A DNA stretch of 64,000 nucleotides from Pseudomonas sp. SLFW (GTDB lineage: Bacteria > Pseudomonadota > Gammaproteobacteria > Pseudomonadales > Pseudomonadaceae). The position numbers and the translations under genes are program-made. Below the pieces are notes generated by a model that was given only the letters and a program-made list of their open reading frames with translations, did no database searches and was not told where the DNA came from. The stretch is from contig NZ_JAAAKW010000014.1 of NCBI RefSeq assembly GCF_009905615.1, forward strand, positions 62,001 to 126,000, read 5' to 3'. This document shows, one piece after another, positions 1-8,583 of this stretch. Every line of letters starts with the position of its first letter. The stretch's first letter is position 1.

Positions 1-944
1 CCGTAATAGCAGAACAACAGCCAGCGGTTGTCATAGCGGTCCGACAACCAGCCTGAGCCGATCGTCCCGATGAAATCGAAAATCCCCATCACCGCCAGCA
101 TGCTGGCCGCCGTCGTCGCGATCAGGCCGTAATCGCCGCACATGCTGATGAAGTGGGTCTGGATCAGGCCGTTGGTGCTGGCGCCGCAGATGAAAAACGT
201 CATGAACAGCACCCAGAACGTCCAGGTTTTGGACACGTCGCGCAGCACGTGCAAGGGCGTGATCAAAAGCTGGGAGAAGGTTTGCGTGCTGGCCGGGGCG
301 GGCAGGATTTCAGTCTCGCCGTAGGACGGCATTTGCAGGTCGGCGGGGTGGTTGCGCATCAGTGCGATGACCGCGACCCCGGCGACGACGATGGCCACGC
401 AAATGCAGGTCAGCGCCGTGCGCCAGCCGAAGTGCTCGGTCACGTTGGCGAGCATTGGCATGAACACCAGTTGCCCGGTAGCAGAACTGGCGGACAGCAG
501 CCCCATGGCCACGCCGCGACGTTGCGAGAACCAGCGCGTGGCGACGGTTGCACCCAGCACCATGGCCGTCAGGCCGGTGCCGAAGCCCACCACCAATCCC
601 CAGAGCACGACCAACTGCCAGAACTGGGTCATGAACAGCGACAGCAGCATGCCGCTGGCCACCAGGGTCAGGGCGGTCAGCACTACCCGGCGCACGCCGA
701 AGTGGTTCATGAACGCCGCCGCGAACGGGCCGACCAGCCCAAACAGCGCGAAGCGAATGGCCAACGCCGAGGAAATTTCCGCCGTGTCCCAGCCGAACTC
801 GGCTTCTAGTGGGCGGATGAACACGCCCGGCGCACCCACTGCGCCCGCCATCACCAGCATGGTCAGGAAAGTCACGGCCAGAACGACCCAGCTGTAATGA
901 ATGCGCCGACGCGAAAGCGACGCCGCCAGAACCGACGAAACCAT
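1..944 (-). CDS. MFS transporter, 3' part outside window
   Basis: N-terminal 314 codons of a major facilitator carrier; the rest lies beyond the left edge. The ATG at 944 follows a GGGGA ribosome site. The protein opens with a short basic stretch (SLSRRRIHYSW) and then repeated hydrophobic helices, with the MFS loop RWFSQRRGVAMG and a central linker around residue 200 before helix 7. It is clearly paralogous to the carrier at 37083-38375: both share the GAPGVFI/GAPGIFI, SSALAIRF/SSALSIRF and SATGQL/TATGQL segments. These resemble monocarboxylate/oxalate-type MFS members, but the substrate is not known. It is divergent from two LysR genes, which may control it. Family assignment is firm; substrate is open. 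Confidence 0.9.
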   Translation of the reverse strand, partial: MVSSVLAASLSRRRIHYSWVVLAVTFLTMLVMAGAVGAPGVFIRPLEAEFGWDTAEISSALAIRFALFGLVGPFAAAFMNHFGVRRVVLTALTLVASGMLLSLFMTQFWQLVVLWGLVVGFGTGLTAMVLGATVATRWFSQRRGVAMGLLSASSATGQLVFMPMLANVTEHFGWRTALTCICVAIVVAGVAVIALMRNHPADLQMPSYGETEILPAPASTQTFSQLLITPLHVLRDVSKTWTFWVLFMTFFICGASTNGLIQTHFISMCGDYGLIATTAASMLAVMGIFDFIGTIGSGWLSDRYDNRWLLFCYY

Positions 945-1104
945 GAGTGATCCCCGAGAGGCAAAAGTGTTAATTGGAGTATGATCGTTCGCCAATATGA
1001 ACGCTTATCGGGGGACGGTTCGTCAAGCGAATATTACAGGATGTGTCTGATCGCTCGGCGCAATTGCTGAAGGCCAAACCCTCCATTGGCGGTAGAGGAC
1101 CCCC

Positions 1105-1146
1105 TGTGGGAGCGAATTCATTCGCGAAAAATAGGCCAGGCGATTG
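1105..1146 (+). repeat. REP-like half element
   Basis: The segment starts TGTGGGAGCGAATTCATTCG and continues into GCGAAAA and GGCCAGGCG. The reverse complement of about 47080-47113 carries the same series of blocks, so this is one arm of a dispersed intergenic repeat. It fills the 314-base gap between the divergent MFS and LysR genes; nothing else coding was seen there. Confidence 0.6.
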
Positions 1147-1257
1147 AAATGTGTCGGCTGTGCCAGAGTCTCTCTGCTACGAGGCATTGTGTGCAGATCA
1201 AGCCAAAACGCTACTATCGCCTCCTTTCCAAACCTTGCCGTAACGCCGAGCCCTCCC

Positions 1258-2178
1258 ATGGACAGATTTCAGGAAATGCACATATTCATCGCCGTGTGTG
1301 AAGAGCGCAGTTTCGCAGCGGCCGCTCGGCGGTTGGAGGTGTCTGCACCGAGCGTGACCCGGGCCATCGCGGCGCTGGAGAAGCGCATCGGCACGGTGCT
1401 GCTGTCGCGCACCACCCGCAGCGTGCACTTGAGCGAGGCGGGGCAGCGTTACTTCAGTGATTGCCGTCGCATCCTGAGCGAACTGGAGGAGGCTGAAGAT
1501 TCCGCCGGGGGCAGCATTGCCGCGCCGGTCGGGCAACTCACGGTCACCGCGTCAATGCTGTTCGGCGAACTGTTCGTGATGCCGCTGGTGGTGGAATACC
1601 TGCGGGAGCACCCGGGCGTCAGCGTCAATGCGCTGCTGCTGGACCGCATCACACGCATGGCCGAGGAGGGCATCGATGTCGCGGTGCGCATCGGCCACCT
1701 GATGGATGACAGCCAGCACGGCATTCCGGTAGGGGAAGTGCGCACAGTCCTGTGTGCGTCGCCTGACTACCTGACGACGCAGGGGCATCCACAGCACCCC
1801 CTGGAACTGAAAGACCACCGTCTGATCGTTTCGGCTGCCAGCGTGTTGACCCGCCACTGGACGTTCGTCGAAGCGGGTAAACCGTTCCAGGTGGACGTGC
1901 AATCACGCCTGAGCGTTTCCGGAAATCAGCCCGCGCTCACCGCCGCCGCGCTGGGTTGGGGCATCACCCGGGCGTTGTCCTATCAAGTGGCGAGCCGCGT
2001 GGCATCGGGTGAACTGGTGCTGATCCTGGAAAACTTCGAACAGCCTCCTGTGCCCGTGCATGTCTGCTATCAGGCTGAACGCAAGGTTTCGGCCAAGGTG
2101 CGCACCTTCGTCGATTTCTGTGTCGAGCGCATGAGGCAAGACCCGGCGATCCGCGCCGCCGGGAAGAGCCGTACGTAA
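1258..2178 (+). CDS. LysR-family transcriptional regulator
   Basis: 306-residue LysR regulator. The winged HTH lies at residues 1-60 (FAAAARRLEVSAPSVTRAI, then RTTRSVHLSEAG), followed by a periplasmic-binding-like effector domain to the C-terminus. The ATG at 1258 is chosen because MDRFQEMHIF is the normal LysR N-terminus; an in-frame extension back to 1144 has no HTH homology. It is divergent from the MFS gene at 944 and its stop overlaps the start of a second LysR gene by one base. Likely role: effector-responsive control of the MFS carrier or of the following genes (inference from position). The effector is unknown. Confidence 0.93.
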   Translation: MDRFQEMHIFIAVCEERSFAAAARRLEVSAPSVTRAIAALEKRIGTVLLSRTTRSVHLSEAGQRYFSDCRRILSELEEAEDSAGGSIAAPVGQLTVTASMLFGELFVMPLVVEYLREHPGVSVNALLLDRITRMAEEGIDVAVRIGHLMDDSQHGIPVGEVRTVLCASPDYLTTQGHPQHPLELKDHRLIVSAASVLTRHWTFVEAGKPFQVDVQSRLSVSGNQPALTAAALGWGITRALSYQVASRVASGELVLILENFEQPPVPVHVCYQAERKVSAKVRTFVDFCVERMRQDPAIRAAGKSRT

Positions 2179-3080
2179 TGGAACGCCATCGGCAGATGAC
2201 CATCTTTGCGGCGGTGGCGCAGTCGTCGGGGCTGGCCGCGGCCTCGCGTCTGCTGAACGTGTCCGAGGCCACGGTCAGCCGCGCGTTGTGGGCGCTTGAA
2301 CAACGCCTGGGCACGCAACTGCTGGAGCGCAGCACGCGAGGCGTAAGGCTGACGGAAACCGGACGCCATTTCGCCGAGGAGTGTGTGCGACTGCTGCGCG
2401 CCACCGACGAGGCCGATGCTTCCGCCAACGGCCTGCATGTCGAGCCCAGAGGGCTGCTGACCCTGGCGACGCCTGTGCTGTTCGGCGACCGGATGATGAT
2501 GCCGGTGGTCCTTGAATACCTCGACGCCTGGCCCGGCATTCAGATGTCCATCGCCTACCAGAACGCTTTTCCCGACCTGCACGAGGATGGCGTGGACGTG
2601 GCAGTCCTGATCGGCGAGCTGCCAGACGCTCATATGGTGGCGCGCCGGGTGGGGCGTGTTCGGCAACTGATCTGCGCAAGCCCCGCGTACCTGCTGGCCC
2701 ACGGCGAGCCACGGGAGCCGGGCGCGTTGACGGACCACAGGCTGATCGTCTGCAGCGCGGACAGTTGGACGCAGCCGTGGCGCTTTGAGCCGGAAGGCGG
2801 GGTGCGTCATCTGATCTCGAAACCGGTGTTGCGCTGCACCAGTCAGGTCGCGGCCATTGATGCCGCCCTGCAAGGCGCCGGTCTGGTGTCCTGCCTGAGC
2901 CACGAAGTTCATGAGCACCTCGAAGAAGGACGTTTGCGAGCGGTGCTCCAGACGTTCGAGGTCGCGCCGCTGCCGGTGCATCTGATCTACCGAGAAGGCC
3001 TGCGGGCCTCGGCGCGGGTCCGCAGCTTTATCGACTTTGCGGTCGAACGACTGCGCACTCACTCCGCGCTCAGCGCTTGA
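2178..3080 (+). CDS. LysR-family transcriptional regulator (tandem)
   Basis: 300-residue LysR protein. The N-terminal HTH (residues 5-60: GLAAASRLLNVSEATVSRA, LLERSTRGVRLTETG) is followed by a substrate-binding-like domain. Its ATG shares the final A of the upstream TAA stop (TAATG), so the two regulators should be translationally coupled. The layout and many positions match the upstream LysR (for example the LFGDRMMMPVVLEYL and LFGELFVMPLVVEYL regions), which suggests an old tandem duplication. An internal ATG at 2196 (MTIFAAV) is a possible alternative start. The glutathione S-transferase gene follows 160 bases downstream. Target genes unknown. Confidence 0.92.
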   Translation: MERHRQMTIFAAVAQSSGLAAASRLLNVSEATVSRALWALEQRLGTQLLERSTRGVRLTETGRHFAEECVRLLRATDEADASANGLHVEPRGLLTLATPVLFGDRMMMPVVLEYLDAWPGIQMSIAYQNAFPDLHEDGVDVAVLIGELPDAHMVARRVGRVRQLICASPAYLLAHGEPREPGALTDHRLIVCSADSWTQPWRFEPEGGVRHLISKPVLRCTSQVAAIDAALQGAGLVSCLSHEVHEHLEEGRLRAVLQTFEVAPLPVHLIYREGLRASARVRSFIDFAVERLRTHSALSA

Positions 3081-3242
3081 GACGAAGCGGCACCCTTTCA
3101 GTTTCTGAAACGCTGGATTGCTTTCGCTGGTGATTCTGCACATCGACGTCGTGATTCATCATTCATCCCATCAGCGCGATGAATGCCTACGCAGACGTCC
3201 CGCCGTGCAGACCTCAACCCACGATCACCCAGGAGCCTTCCA

Positions 3243-3866
3243 ATGACTGCCATCACTCTTCACCACTTTCCGTTGTCCGGCCACTCTCACCGCGCGCAGC
3301 TGATGCTGTCGTTGTTGGGCCTGGAGCCGCAGATCCAGTTCGTCGACCTGGCCAATGGCGCCCACAAAACCCCTGAATACCTGGCCATCAACGCCTTCGG
3401 TCAGGTGCCGGTGCTTGAAGACGGTGACACGGTCATCGCCGATTCCACGGCTATCCTGGTGTACCTGGCCAAGAAGTACGACACCACCGGCCAGTGGCTG
3501 CCTGCCGACGCCGACGCCGCTGCCCAGGTGCAGCGCTGGTTGTCGGTCGCGTCCGGTCAGATCGCGTCGGGCCCTGCACGCGCTCGCCTGATCACGGTAT
3601 TCGGTGCGGATTTTGACCCCAAGGACACCATTACCCGTGCCCACGCCGTGCTGCAGGTCATCGAAAAACAGCTGAACGGCCGCGCGTTTCTGGTCACCGA
3701 TCACGCCACCATCGCTGACGTGAGCGCCTACAGTTACATCGCCCACGCGCCGGAAGGCAATGTCTCACTGGAGGCGTATCCTAATATTCGCAACTGGCTG
3801 GCTCGCATCGAAAGCCTGAAAGGTTTCGTGCCGATGCCGACGACCAAAGCGGGTCTGGTGGTGTGA
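3243..3866 (+). CDS. glutathione S-transferase family protein
   Basis: 207-residue GST. The N-terminal thioredoxin-like domain (residues 1-80) carries the cis-Pro motif GQVPVLEDGD and the glutathione-binding DSTAILVYL; the C-terminal helical domain (about 90-205) has ATIADVSAYSYIAHAPEG. It probably conjugates or reduces electrophiles with glutathione in the cytoplasm. The ATG at 3243 follows AGGAGCCTTCCA, a good ribosome site; an upstream in-frame start at 3183 has none. It is followed by the flavo-iron-sulfur fusion gene in the same direction, a pairing consistent with a detoxification or redox role. Exact substrate cannot be told. Confidence 0.93.
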   Translation: MTAITLHHFPLSGHSHRAQLMLSLLGLEPQIQFVDLANGAHKTPEYLAINAFGQVPVLEDGDTVIADSTAILVYLAKKYDTTGQWLPADADAAAQVQRWLSVASGQIASGPARARLITVFGADFDPKDTITRAHAVLQVIEKQLNGRAFLVTDHATIADVSAYSYIAHAPEGNVSLEAYPNIRNWLARIESLKGFVPMPTTKAGLVV

Positions 3867-3894
3867 GGCGGTAGAGACCTCTTTTAACGCACCG

Positions 3895-3922
3895 GGGTGT
3901 GAGGCGATAGCGCTTCACACCC
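3895..3922 (+). terminator. stem-loop after GST gene
   Basis: GGGTGTGA at 3895-3902 pairs with TCACACCC at 3915-3922 around a GC-rich loop that can itself pair (GCG..CGC). No T-run follows, so it may be a weak terminator or a transcript-stabilising hairpin between the GST and fusion genes. Confidence 0.35.
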
Positions 3923-3973
3923 GTTGGTGGTGGTACTGGAATCGTAGTGTCCTCATCCCTGGGAGCCTGCGCC

Positions 3974-6031
3974 ATGAACACTGTCACGCTGGAAAAAAAC
4001 TCGCCCTGGCACGCCGGTGAGCTGCACGTGCAAGCCCATGCGGGCGTCGTCGAGCGAATGGATGCCGTGGGCCGCAGAGTGGTCCGCGACTTCATGCCGG
4101 ATCAGCACCGCGAGTTCTACGAGCACATTCCGTATCTGATCGTCGGTGCAGTGGACGGCGAGGGCTGGCCTTGGGCGAGCATGATGGATGCGCACGAAGG
4201 CTTCATTGCGTCGCCCGACCCCAAACACCTGGCGATCGGCTGGGCCCCGGACGCTGACGATCCGGTCGCCAGCGCCTTCGAGCCCGGTGCGGCGCTCGGA
4301 CTGTTGGGAATCGACCTTTACACCCGTCGACGCAATCGCCTCAATGGGCATATCGAAGCGCTGACTGAGCACGGCTTTTCCCTCGCCGTCGACCAGTCGT
4401 TCGGCAACTGCCCGCAGTACATTCAATTGCGCCCGCTGCAAAGCAGCAAACGCCCGTCCGCAGCCCAGCGGCCGCCGGTTGAACGCCTGAATGCGCTGGA
4501 CGAAGCGGCGGTGGCCGCCATTCGTGGCGCCGACACGTTCTTCGTCGCCAGCTACGTCGACCTTGAAGGCGATCCTGAGCGTCGATTCGTCGACGTGTCC
4601 CACCGTGGCGGGCGCGCCGGATTTGTCCGGGTCGAAGGCGATATCCTCACGATCCCTGATTTTGCCGGCAATCTGTTCTTTAACACCTTGGGCAACCTGC
4701 TGGTGAATCCCAAGGCCGGTCTGTTGTTTATCGACTTTGCGACCGGCGACGTGCTGCACGTCGCCGGGCACGCCACCGTCATCCTGGAAGGCCCTGAAAT
4801 CGGAGCGTTCCAGGGCGCCGAGCGGTTGTGGCAGGTCAAGGTTCATCAGGTGCTTCGTCGGCCAGCGGCCCTGCGTTCCCGTTGGGGTTTTGAAGGGTTT
4901 TCTCCCAACAGCCTGATGACCGGCGACTGGGACCAAGCGGCGGCCCGGTTGCAGGCGGAAACGTTGCGCGATCAATGGCGGCCCTTGCGAGTGACGCGCA
5001 TTCAGGACGAAAGCGAAGGCATTCGCTCGTTTCATTTCGAGACGGTCGATGGTGCAGGCTTGCCGGTCTACAAGGCAGGCCAGCACTTGCCGTTGCGCCT
5101 GTCGTTGCCGGGGCAGGCGAAGCCGGTGATTCGCACGTACAGCTTGTCGAGCGCACCGTCCGATGACTTTTTCCGCATCAGTGTCAAACGTGACGGTCTG
5201 GTCTCCGGGCATTTGCACGACCAGCTCAAGGTGGGCGACGTGATCGAGGCCCGTGCACCGCAAGGCGGCTTTTTTGTCGAGCCGCTGGAGACGCGCCCGC
5301 TGGTGCTGTTGGGCGCAGGGATCGGGGTCACGCCCATGCTGTCGATGCTGCGGGAGGTGCTGTATCAGAACAAACGTAAGCGTCGTTCACGCCCGGTCTG
5401 GTTCATTCAAAGTGCACGTCGTCTGGTGGATCTGGCTTTTCGCGAGGAATTGGACACACTGGTAGCCAACGCCGGAGAAGAACTGACGGTCGTTCGCCTG
5501 CTGAGCCAGCCCGAGCGCACGGCCCGCCCCCGCAAAGACTTTCACCTTGCAGGTCGCATTGACCTGAATCTGCTCAAGACGCTGTTGCCGTTCGATGACT
5601 TCGATTTTTATGTTTGCGGACCGGCCAGTTTCACCCAGGGCCTGTATGACGAACTGAGGGCGATGCACATCCGTGACGAGCGGATTCACGCGGAAACCTT
5701 CGGCCCCTCGACCCTCAAACGCACGCACGACCCACAGGCGGTGGTGCTGCAGCAGCCGCCTGCCGCCACCACGTCGGTGCCGGTGGTGTTCGAGCGGTCC
5801 GCCAAGGAGGCGCGCTGGCAGCCCGACGGCGGCACCTTGCTGGAGCTGGCCGAAAGCCGAGGCCTGGAACCCGAATACAGCTGCCGCAGCGGTTCGTGCG
5901 GCACCTGCAAGACCCGGCTCGTCAAGGGCCAGGTGCATTACCCCGTTCCGCCTGCGGAAATGCCGGCGGAGGGCGAGGTGCTGATCTGCTGTGCAATCCC
6001 GGCTTCAGGGCCGCTGGTGCTTGATCTCTAA
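3974..6031 (+). CDS. PNPOx-like / FAD-NAD(P) reductase / 2Fe-2S ferredoxin fusion
   Basis: 685-residue three-part protein. Residues about 40-320 are a pyridoxamine-phosphate-oxidase-like split-barrel pair (GAVDGEGWPWASMM; FFVASYVDLEG). Residues about 335-580 are a ferredoxin-reductase module with the flavin motif RTYSLSSAP and the nucleotide motif GAGIGVTPMLSML. The last 85 residues are a plant-type 2Fe-2S ferredoxin with CRSGSCGTC and a final Cys in LICCAIP. Electrons should pass NAD(P)H to flavin to 2Fe-2S, and then to or from a flavin or heme bound by the barrel; the acceptor is unknown. The ATG at 3974 has GGGAG upstream; an in-frame start at 3947 is less likely. It follows the GST gene. 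Confidence 0.9.
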   Translation: MNTVTLEKNSPWHAGELHVQAHAGVVERMDAVGRRVVRDFMPDQHREFYEHIPYLIVGAVDGEGWPWASMMDAHEGFIASPDPKHLAIGWAPDADDPVASAFEPGAALGLLGIDLYTRRRNRLNGHIEALTEHGFSLAVDQSFGNCPQYIQLRPLQSSKRPSAAQRPPVERLNALDEAAVAAIRGADTFFVASYVDLEGDPERRFVDVSHRGGRAGFVRVEGDILTIPDFAGNLFFNTLGNLLVNPKAGLLFIDFATGDVLHVAGHATVILEGPEIGAFQGAERLWQVKVHQVLRRPAALRSRWGFEGFSPNSLMTGDWDQAAARLQAETLRDQWRPLRVTRIQDESEGIRSFHFETVDGAGLPVYKAGQHLPLRLSLPGQAKPVIRTYSLSSAPSDDFFRISVKRDGLVSGHLHDQLKVGDVIEARAPQGGFFVEPLETRPLVLLGAGIGVTPMLSMLREVLYQNKRKRRSRPVWFIQSARRLVDLAFREELDTLVANAGEELTVVRLLSQPERTARPRKDFHLAGRIDLNLLKTLLPFDDFDFYVCGPASFTQGLYDELRAMHIRDERIHAETFGPSTLKRTHDPQAVVLQQPPAATTSVPVVFERSAKEARWQPDGGTLLELAESRGLEPEYSCRSGSCGTCKTRLVKGQVHYPVPPAEMPAEGEVLICCAIPASGPLVLDL

Positions 6032-6089
6032 GCTGCTTGATCTGTGAACATCCATGTGTCAACGACATGCTGTGACGGGAGGTGCCGAA

Positions 6090-6293
6090 ATGAGTGAATG
6101 GCCTGAGTTCGAGAAAGAAGACGACCCCAATCTGTGCCACGCCAGCGAGCAGGAAGTCTCCTGGCTGCTGCCGCAATCGTTGGCGTCCCTTGCGGGTGAG
6201 CTGGCCTCCGATCATGAAGAGCACGACAACCCCGCCACCTTGCGACTGATCAGTTGGGTGCGTTCAGTATCGACGTTCAGCCGTCATCGGTGA
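6090..6293 (+). CDS. small hypothetical protein
   Basis: 67-residue acidic protein beginning MSEWPEFEKEDDPNL and ending in a short basic tail. The ATG at 6090 follows GGGAGGTGCCGAA, a convincing ribosome site; an in-frame start at 6054 lacks one. No domain or signal peptide is recognised. It lies 58 bases after the ferredoxin-fusion gene on the same strand and could be co-transcribed. Function unknown. Confidence 0.5.
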   Translation: MSEWPEFEKEDDPNLCHASEQEVSWLLPQSLASLAGELASDHEEHDNPATLRLISWVRSVSTFSRHR

Positions 6294-6361
6294 TTGCCCC
6301 GCGATGCCGCTATGTAGTAAACATCATAACGACATCATCACAGGCAACACCGGGGAACGAC

Positions 6362-7025
6362 ATGAACGCAGCGGCAAAGGAAGCGGTTGGGGCCATTTAT
6401 GACATCGACGCCATGCGCCACGCCCAGGCGATGACGTGCGTGGAAAGCGATCGAATTAGTCTCTCAGCGCATCAAGCCCGGCATGCTGGAGTCCGAGGCC
6501 GTGGCGGCCGGCAAACAGGCGCTGGCTGAACTCGATACTCAACGCATCTGGCACCCGATGCTGATTCGCTTTGGCGCCAACACGCTCAAGACCTTCAAGC
6601 AGCGTTCCGAAGGTGACCCGGTGCTCGGCGAAGACGACATCTATTTCATCGACATGGGCGCGGTCTGGCAGGGGCATGAAGGCGACGCCGGGGCTACTTT
6701 CACCACCGGCAACGACCCTGAAATGCAGGCCTGTGCTGCCGCCGCCAAAACCCTGTTCGACGTGGTGGAGCAGCGCTGGAAGACCGGCAAGGTCGACGGC
6801 ACCGAGCTGTACCGTTTCGCCGAAGAGCAGGCCATCGCCCTGGGCTGGAAGCTCAACCTCAACATCAAGGGCCATCGCGTCTGCGATTTTCCCCACGCGA
6901 TTTACCGGGGCGGCGACCTCGGTGATTTCGACGCCGTGCCCAATCCCGGCCTGTGGATCCTGGAAATCCAGATCGCTCACCCCAGCAAACCCTATGGCGC
7001 CTTTTACGAGGACTTGCTTGCCTGA
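6362..7025 (+). pseudogene. M24 family metallopeptidase-like gene with a frameshift
   Basis: The reading starts MNAAAKEAVGAIYDIDAMRH at 6362 and runs to the codons AMT near 6436. The continuation AWKAIELVSQRIKPGMLESE then appears one base later, in another frame, and runs to the stop at 7025. Dropping one base near 6437 restores a single 220-residue reading. The rest resembles the pita-bread fold of Xaa-Pro peptidases (DIYFIDMGAVWQGHEGDAGATF; NIKGHRVCDFPHAIYRGG). It is shorter than full aminopeptidase P, so it may belong to a compact M24 subgroup. It may be a real inactivating mutation or a sequencing error; the uninterrupted coding quality on both sides favours a recent or artefactual change. 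Confidence 0.75.
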
Positions 7026-7123
7026 CTTTATGGTCAATAAATCGGGCGCTATGGTGGTAATGCTATGACGGGTGGCTCAATGATGCGCGCCAGTTTCATC
7101 CATTCAGACACAGGAAAACCGAC

Positions 7124-7552
7124 ATGAAAGTCAGCGCGCGTAACGTATTCAAAGGCACCGTCAAAGCGATCCAGGAAGGCGCGGTCAACGCCGAAGTGGC
7201 CCTGACCTTGCCGGGTGGGGAAGACCTTGTTGCCGTCGTGACCCTGCAAAGCGTCAAGAGCCTGGGCCTGGCGGTAGGCAAGGAAGCGGTGGCGCTGATC
7301 AAGGCGCCGTGGGTCATGCTGATGACCGACGACAGCGGCTTTCGTCTCTCGGCACGCAACGCCCTGAAAGGCACCGTGACCCGCGTCAGCGACGGTGCGG
7401 TCAATGCCGAAGTGGTCGTCACCCTGGCTGGCGGCACCGAGGTGTTCGCCATCGTCACCCGCGAAGCCGTCACCGAATTGGGCCTGGCGCCAGGCGTCAG
7501 CGCGACCGCGATCATCAAGGCGTCCCACGTCATTCTGGGCGTGCCTGCCTGA
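7124..7552 (+). CDS. tandem TOBE (molybdenum-pterin-binding-like) protein
   Basis: 142 residues made of two TOBE/Mop repeats: residues 1-70 (SARNVFKGTVKAIQEGAVNA) and 72-142 (SARNALKGTVTRVSDGAVNA). This is the di-Mop arrangement of small molybdate-binding proteins and of the ModE/ModC tails. It probably stores or buffers molybdate, or a related oxyanion, in the cytoplasm. No mod transport genes are nearby, but a molybdopterin oxidoreductase lies 6.4 kb downstream. The ATG has GGAAAACCGAC upstream. It is followed by the beta-lactamase gene after 94 bases. Confidence 0.88.
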   Translation: MKVSARNVFKGTVKAIQEGAVNAEVALTLPGGEDLVAVVTLQSVKSLGLAVGKEAVALIKAPWVMLMTDDSGFRLSARNALKGTVTRVSDGAVNAEVVVTLAGGTEVFAIVTREAVTELGLAPGVSATAIIKASHVILGVPA

Positions 7553-7646
7553 CCCAAACGGGTCGCCGAGGTGTGACGGTCGTCGTGGCAGACGGCGGCC
7601 GTTTCGGTGATCATGTCGTTCATCTGCCACAACAAGGACGTGCATT

Positions 7647-8531
7647 TTGATCACTCGCAGAACCCTCCTCGGCGCCTCGCTGCTCGCGGTGCCAACGCTG
7701 TGGAGCCTGAAGGCTCTGGCCAGCGATGCCGACGCCTCATCCGACGCCTCCCTCCAGCAAAGACTTGCCGATCTCGAACACCGGCATGGCGGACGTCTGG
7801 GCGTGGCCATCCTCGACATCGGCAGCCAGCGCCTCGTCAGCCATCGCGGTGATGAACGCTTCGCGATGTGCAGCACATTCAAGGCCTTGGCGGCAGCCCA
7901 CGTATTGGCCCGCGTCGATCGCAAGGAAGAAGACCTGTCGCGGCTGATCGTCTACGGCAAGGACCAACTGGTGCCGTATTCGCCCACCACCGAAAAACAC
8001 ACGGGGGAGGCTGGTCTGAGCGTGGGTTCGATCTGCGAAGCTGCCGTGACCCTGAGCGACAACACCGCCGCCAACCTGCTGCTCGACAGCTTCGGCGGGC
8101 CGGCGGGATTGACCCAGTGGCTGCGCTGGACCGGCGATGAGGTGACCCGGCTGGACCGCCGTGAACCCGAGCTGAACGAAAACCGCGCGGGTGATCCGCA
8201 AGACACCACCAGCCCGATTGCCATGTTGCAGACACTGCGCTCGCTCATCTTCGGCGACGTGCTGACCGGCGCCTCGCGTGATCAACTGATCGCCTGGCTG
8301 GTCAGCAACACCACGGGCGACAAAAAGCTGCGAGCGGGGTTGCCGAAGAAATGGCGGGTCGGCGACAAGACCGGCTCGAATGCGAAAAACGCCGACAACG
8401 ACGTCGCTGTCATCTGGCCGTCCAGTCGCGCCCCGCTGATCGTGACGGTGTACTACAGCGAATCACGGGCCAATGCCGAACAGGTCAACGCCGTCATGGC
8501 TGACATCGGCCGGATCGTGGCGGAGTTGTAG
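7647..8531 (+). CDS. bla: class A beta-lactamase, Tat-type signal
   Basis: 294-residue serine beta-lactamase that hydrolyses beta-lactams in the periplasm. All class A motifs are present: S76-T-F-K79, S137-D-N139, E173 in REPELNE (Ambler E166), and K241-T-G-S244. The N-terminus MITRRTLLGASLLA carries twin arginines before a hydrophobic stretch, suggesting Tat export. A Cys precedes the active serine (CSTFK), as in CTX-M- and L2-like enzymes, but the residue after KTGS is Asn, so the carbapenemase 69-238 disulfide is absent. The start is TTG at 7647 with AAGGAC seven bases upstream; no ATG gives the signal peptide. No ampR-like regulator is adjacent. Chromosomal, species-type enzyme likely. 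Confidence 0.93.
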   Translation: MITRRTLLGASLLAVPTLWSLKALASDADASSDASLQQRLADLEHRHGGRLGVAILDIGSQRLVSHRGDERFAMCSTFKALAAAHVLARVDRKEEDLSRLIVYGKDQLVPYSPTTEKHTGEAGLSVGSICEAAVTLSDNTAANLLLDSFGGPAGLTQWLRWTGDEVTRLDRREPELNENRAGDPQDTTSPIAMLQTLRSLIFGDVLTGASRDQLIAWLVSNTTGDKKLRAGLPKKWRVGDKTGSNAKNADNDVAVIWPSSRAPLIVTVYYSESRANAEQVNAVMADIGRIVAEL

Positions 8532-8583
8532 ACCAAAGGCGTGTCGTGCCACGCCTTCAGTGACCGGGGTTGGCAGGAAGCCC

